Shown here one piece after another: positions 4,328-5,788 of a stretch of DNA of 5,788 nt. This DNA is from Bacillota bacterium (GTDB taxonomy: Bacteria > Bacillota > Clostridia > Christensenellales > Aristaeellaceae). The position numbers were made by a program, and so were the translations under genes. How positions within the stretch are numbered: the stretch's first letter is position 1; each line of letters starts with the position of its first letter. The stretch spans positions 1-5,788 of the forward strand of contig JAEWAH010000101.1 of NCBI GenBank assembly GCA_023391725.1, written 5' to 3'. The notes beneath the pieces are model-generated. The model saw nothing but the letters and a program-made list of their open reading frames with translations. It was not told the origin of the DNA and did not search any database.

Positions 4328-5788
4328 TCAATACTTACCCAAGGTGGAAGCGCCGCCGCGCGCTGGCGCTTTTTTCATGAGGGAAATGGTTGAGAAGCTA
4401 TCGTCTTCATTTACGCCTTCCAGCTTGAATTTGCCTACTTCCTCCCTAAGGGCGGCCGCCTGGGCGGACAGTTCCTCGCTGGTGGCGGAATTTTCCTCTG
4501 CGGTGGCGGCATTCGTCTGCACCACGGCGGATACCTGATTGAGCCCTATCTTGATCTGTTCGATGGCCACCGCCTGCTCGGTGGAAGCCTTGTCGATCTT
4601 CTCGATGCTCCGGCTGGCCATCTGGGCCTTTTCGCCCACTTCCCTAAGGATCCGCGCCGTCTGTTCTGTCAGCTGCGAGCCCTTGGATACCGTGGCCACG
4701 GAGGCCTGGATCAGCTCCGCCGTCTGTTTGGCGGCCTCGGCGGATTTGGCGGCGAGGTTGCGCACTTCGTCGGCCACTACTGCAAATCCCTTTCCGGCGT
4801 TGCCCGCCCTAGCAGCCTCAATGGTGGCGTTCAAAGCCAGAATGTTGGGCTGGAAGGCGATGTCCTCTATGGCCTTGGTGATATTGGTGATCTGGCCCGA
4901 CGCGGCGCCGATATCGCTCATGGCGCGTGTGAGCTGGTCCATATGCTCATTGCCGGCGGTGACCCCGGAGCCCGCCTGCTGGACGTATTCCGTAGCGGTC
5001 TTGACGCTTAGCGAGTTCTCAGCGGCCTGCTCTGCGATCTTGGTAATGGATGTGCTCAGCTCCTCCACCGTCGCCGCCTGCTCGGTGGAGCCGGAGGCCA
5101 GCGCCTGCGCGCCGCTTGCCACCTGGCCGGAGCCGGTGCTTACCTGGATTGCGGTGGTATTAATGAGCGCCAGCGTCTGGTTAAGCGAGGCCGAAATTCC
5201 CAGCAGCGCGGCCTTGATGGAGGCGAACTCCCCTTCGTAGGCGTGGGTCAGATGGATTCGCATGTCCCCGTTCTTCATGGTCTGAAGGGTGGAAGTGATC
5301 TCCAAAATGTATTGGTAATACTCGCCCAGGCGTTTTAGTATTTGACCCATCCGCATGGAAAGCTGCCCCACCTCATCCTTGGTGAAGCTCTTTTCATCGA
5401 TCGTGAGCGTCAATTCACCCTGGGCGATCCTTTCGCTGATCCCGGCGATCTTTTTGATGGGGCTGCTGATGGTGGAGCTGATGAACAGGCCGAAGGCGAT
5501 CATGACCACCGCGAACACCACGCTCAAGGTGACCAATAGGGTGATGGTATCCTGATTCATTTTGTCGTACTCGCCGTCGCCTTTCACCGATTCCTGCACC
5601 ATGGAAGTCCCAATACTGGAAAGCGGCGTTATGATCTGCTCCCTGATTATGTCAAGCTGGCCGTCCAGTTGCCGCATCTCATCGCTGATCCCGTCTGTGG
5701 TCTCAAGCAGCGGCAGCATCCTTGTTTCAAACAGGCTGGTATACGCGTCCAAAGCCACTTTGGCGTCCTTTGCCCACTGGATCTCTTC
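4328..5788 (-). CDS. Methyl-accepting chemotaxis protein (MCP2), cut by the right window edge
   Basis: Transmembrane chemoreceptor that controls CheA through CheW. 486 residues are visible and the frame is still open at 5788, so TM1 and most of the sensor lie outside; the GTG at 5758 is an internal codon, not the start. Visible residues 1-78 are a helical extracytoplasmic portion and about 81-103 form TM2 (TLLVTLSVVFAVVMIAFGLF). A HAMP domain follows at about 101-155 (SSPIKKI, GELTLTI, KDEVGQL). A second HAMP-like segment lies at about 156-205 (MKNGDMRIHL, YEGEFASIKAAL), a tandem layout frequent in Firmicutes receptors. The signalling hairpin spans about 205-455. Its tip reads AFQPNILALN at 311-320, followed by EAARAG and GFAVVADEVRNLA. 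Methylation-type helices are seen around EQAATVEEL and in ATAEENSATSEEL. The QPN is odd because QTN is normal. The C-terminus has no NWETF-like CheR tether. A strong terminator follows the gene. Confidence 0.95.
   Translation of the reverse strand, partial: EEIQWAKDAKVALDAYTSLFETRMLPLLETTDGISDEMRQLDGQLDIIREQIITPLSSIGTSMVQESVKGDGEYDKMNQDTITLLVTLSVVFAVVMIAFGLFISSTISSPIKKIAGISERIAQGELTLTIDEKSFTKDEVGQLSMRMGQILKRLGEYYQYILEITSTLQTMKNGDMRIHLTHAYEGEFASIKAALLGISASLNQTLALINTTAIQVSTGSGQVASGAQALASGSTEQAATVEELSTSITKIAEQAAENSLSVKTATEYVQQAGSGVTAGNEHMDQLTRAMSDIGAASGQITNITKAIEDIAFQPNILALNATIEAARAGNAGKGFAVVADEVRNLAAKSAEAAKQTAELIQASVATVSKGSQLTEQTARILREVGEKAQMASRSIEKIDKASTEQAVAIEQIKIGLNQVSAVVQTNAATAEENSATSEELSAQAAALREEVGKFKLEGVNEDDSFSTISLMKKAPARGGASTLGKY

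Noticed and set aside
4539..5240. A 233-codon open frame on the plus strand, opposite MCP2.
   Set aside because: It is fully antisense to the well-supported receptor signalling domain, has a Ser/Ala/Val-rich composition typical of the complement of GCC/GCG-rich receptor codons, and shows no domain or ribosome binding site.
5756..5758. GTG as the start codon of MCP2.
   Set aside because: The frame continues open to the window edge, and a receptor needs a first membrane segment and sensor domain upstream, so the GTG is an internal valine codon.

Overview
This window carries a chemosensory cluster, and every real gene lies on the minus strand. In the direction of transcription the order is: a methyl-accepting chemotaxis protein cut by the right edge (MCP2, 5788 to 4328); a strong intrinsic terminator; a large MalT-like LuxR-family regulator of the LAL/STAND type (3973 to 1391); a CheW adaptor (1286 to 789); and a second methyl-accepting chemotaxis protein cut by the left edge (MCP1, 755 to 1). 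The genes have clear AGGAGG-type or GGAG ribosome binding sites. The receptors belong to classes common in Clostridia (4HB-type sensor, tandem HAMP, long cytoplasmic hairpin), and large MalT-like LAL regulators are also frequent there. A motile anaerobic member of the Firmicutes/Clostridia with moderate GC content is the best guess. This is inferred from style, not from a marker gene.

Region by region. 4328-5788 encodes the membrane-proximal end of the sensor, TM2, two HAMP-like segments and the complete signalling hairpin of MCP2. 3974-4327 is a 354-base non-coding stretch. It holds the MCP2 terminator (a 14-bp perfect stem), then the probable luxR-type promoter (TTGCTT, 17 bp, TATAAT). A 17-bp perfect palindrome lies about 60 bases upstream of the likely transcription start, centred between two identical 10-bp direct repeats. 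1391-3973 is the regulator: P-loop ATPase, winged-helix region, long helical-repeat region and C-terminal LuxR HTH. 1287-1390 is a short intergenic stretch with two inverted repeats and only a weak promoter candidate. 1-1286 is a cheW-mcp pair separated by 33 bases, almost certainly co-transcribed.

How the parts work together. The two receptors would sense extracellular or envelope signals and, through CheW, control a CheA kinase that is not in this window. The LAL regulator sits between the two modules with its own well-formed promoter and operator-like sites. It may control the flanking chemosensory genes or itself, but no target is shown directly. I see no phage, IS, CRISPR, tRNA or rRNA signal. 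The most unusual points are the symmetric operator-like arrangement upstream of the regulator, a Thr-to-Pro change in the normally invariant hairpin tip of MCP2, and the loss of the second Walker B acid in the regulator.
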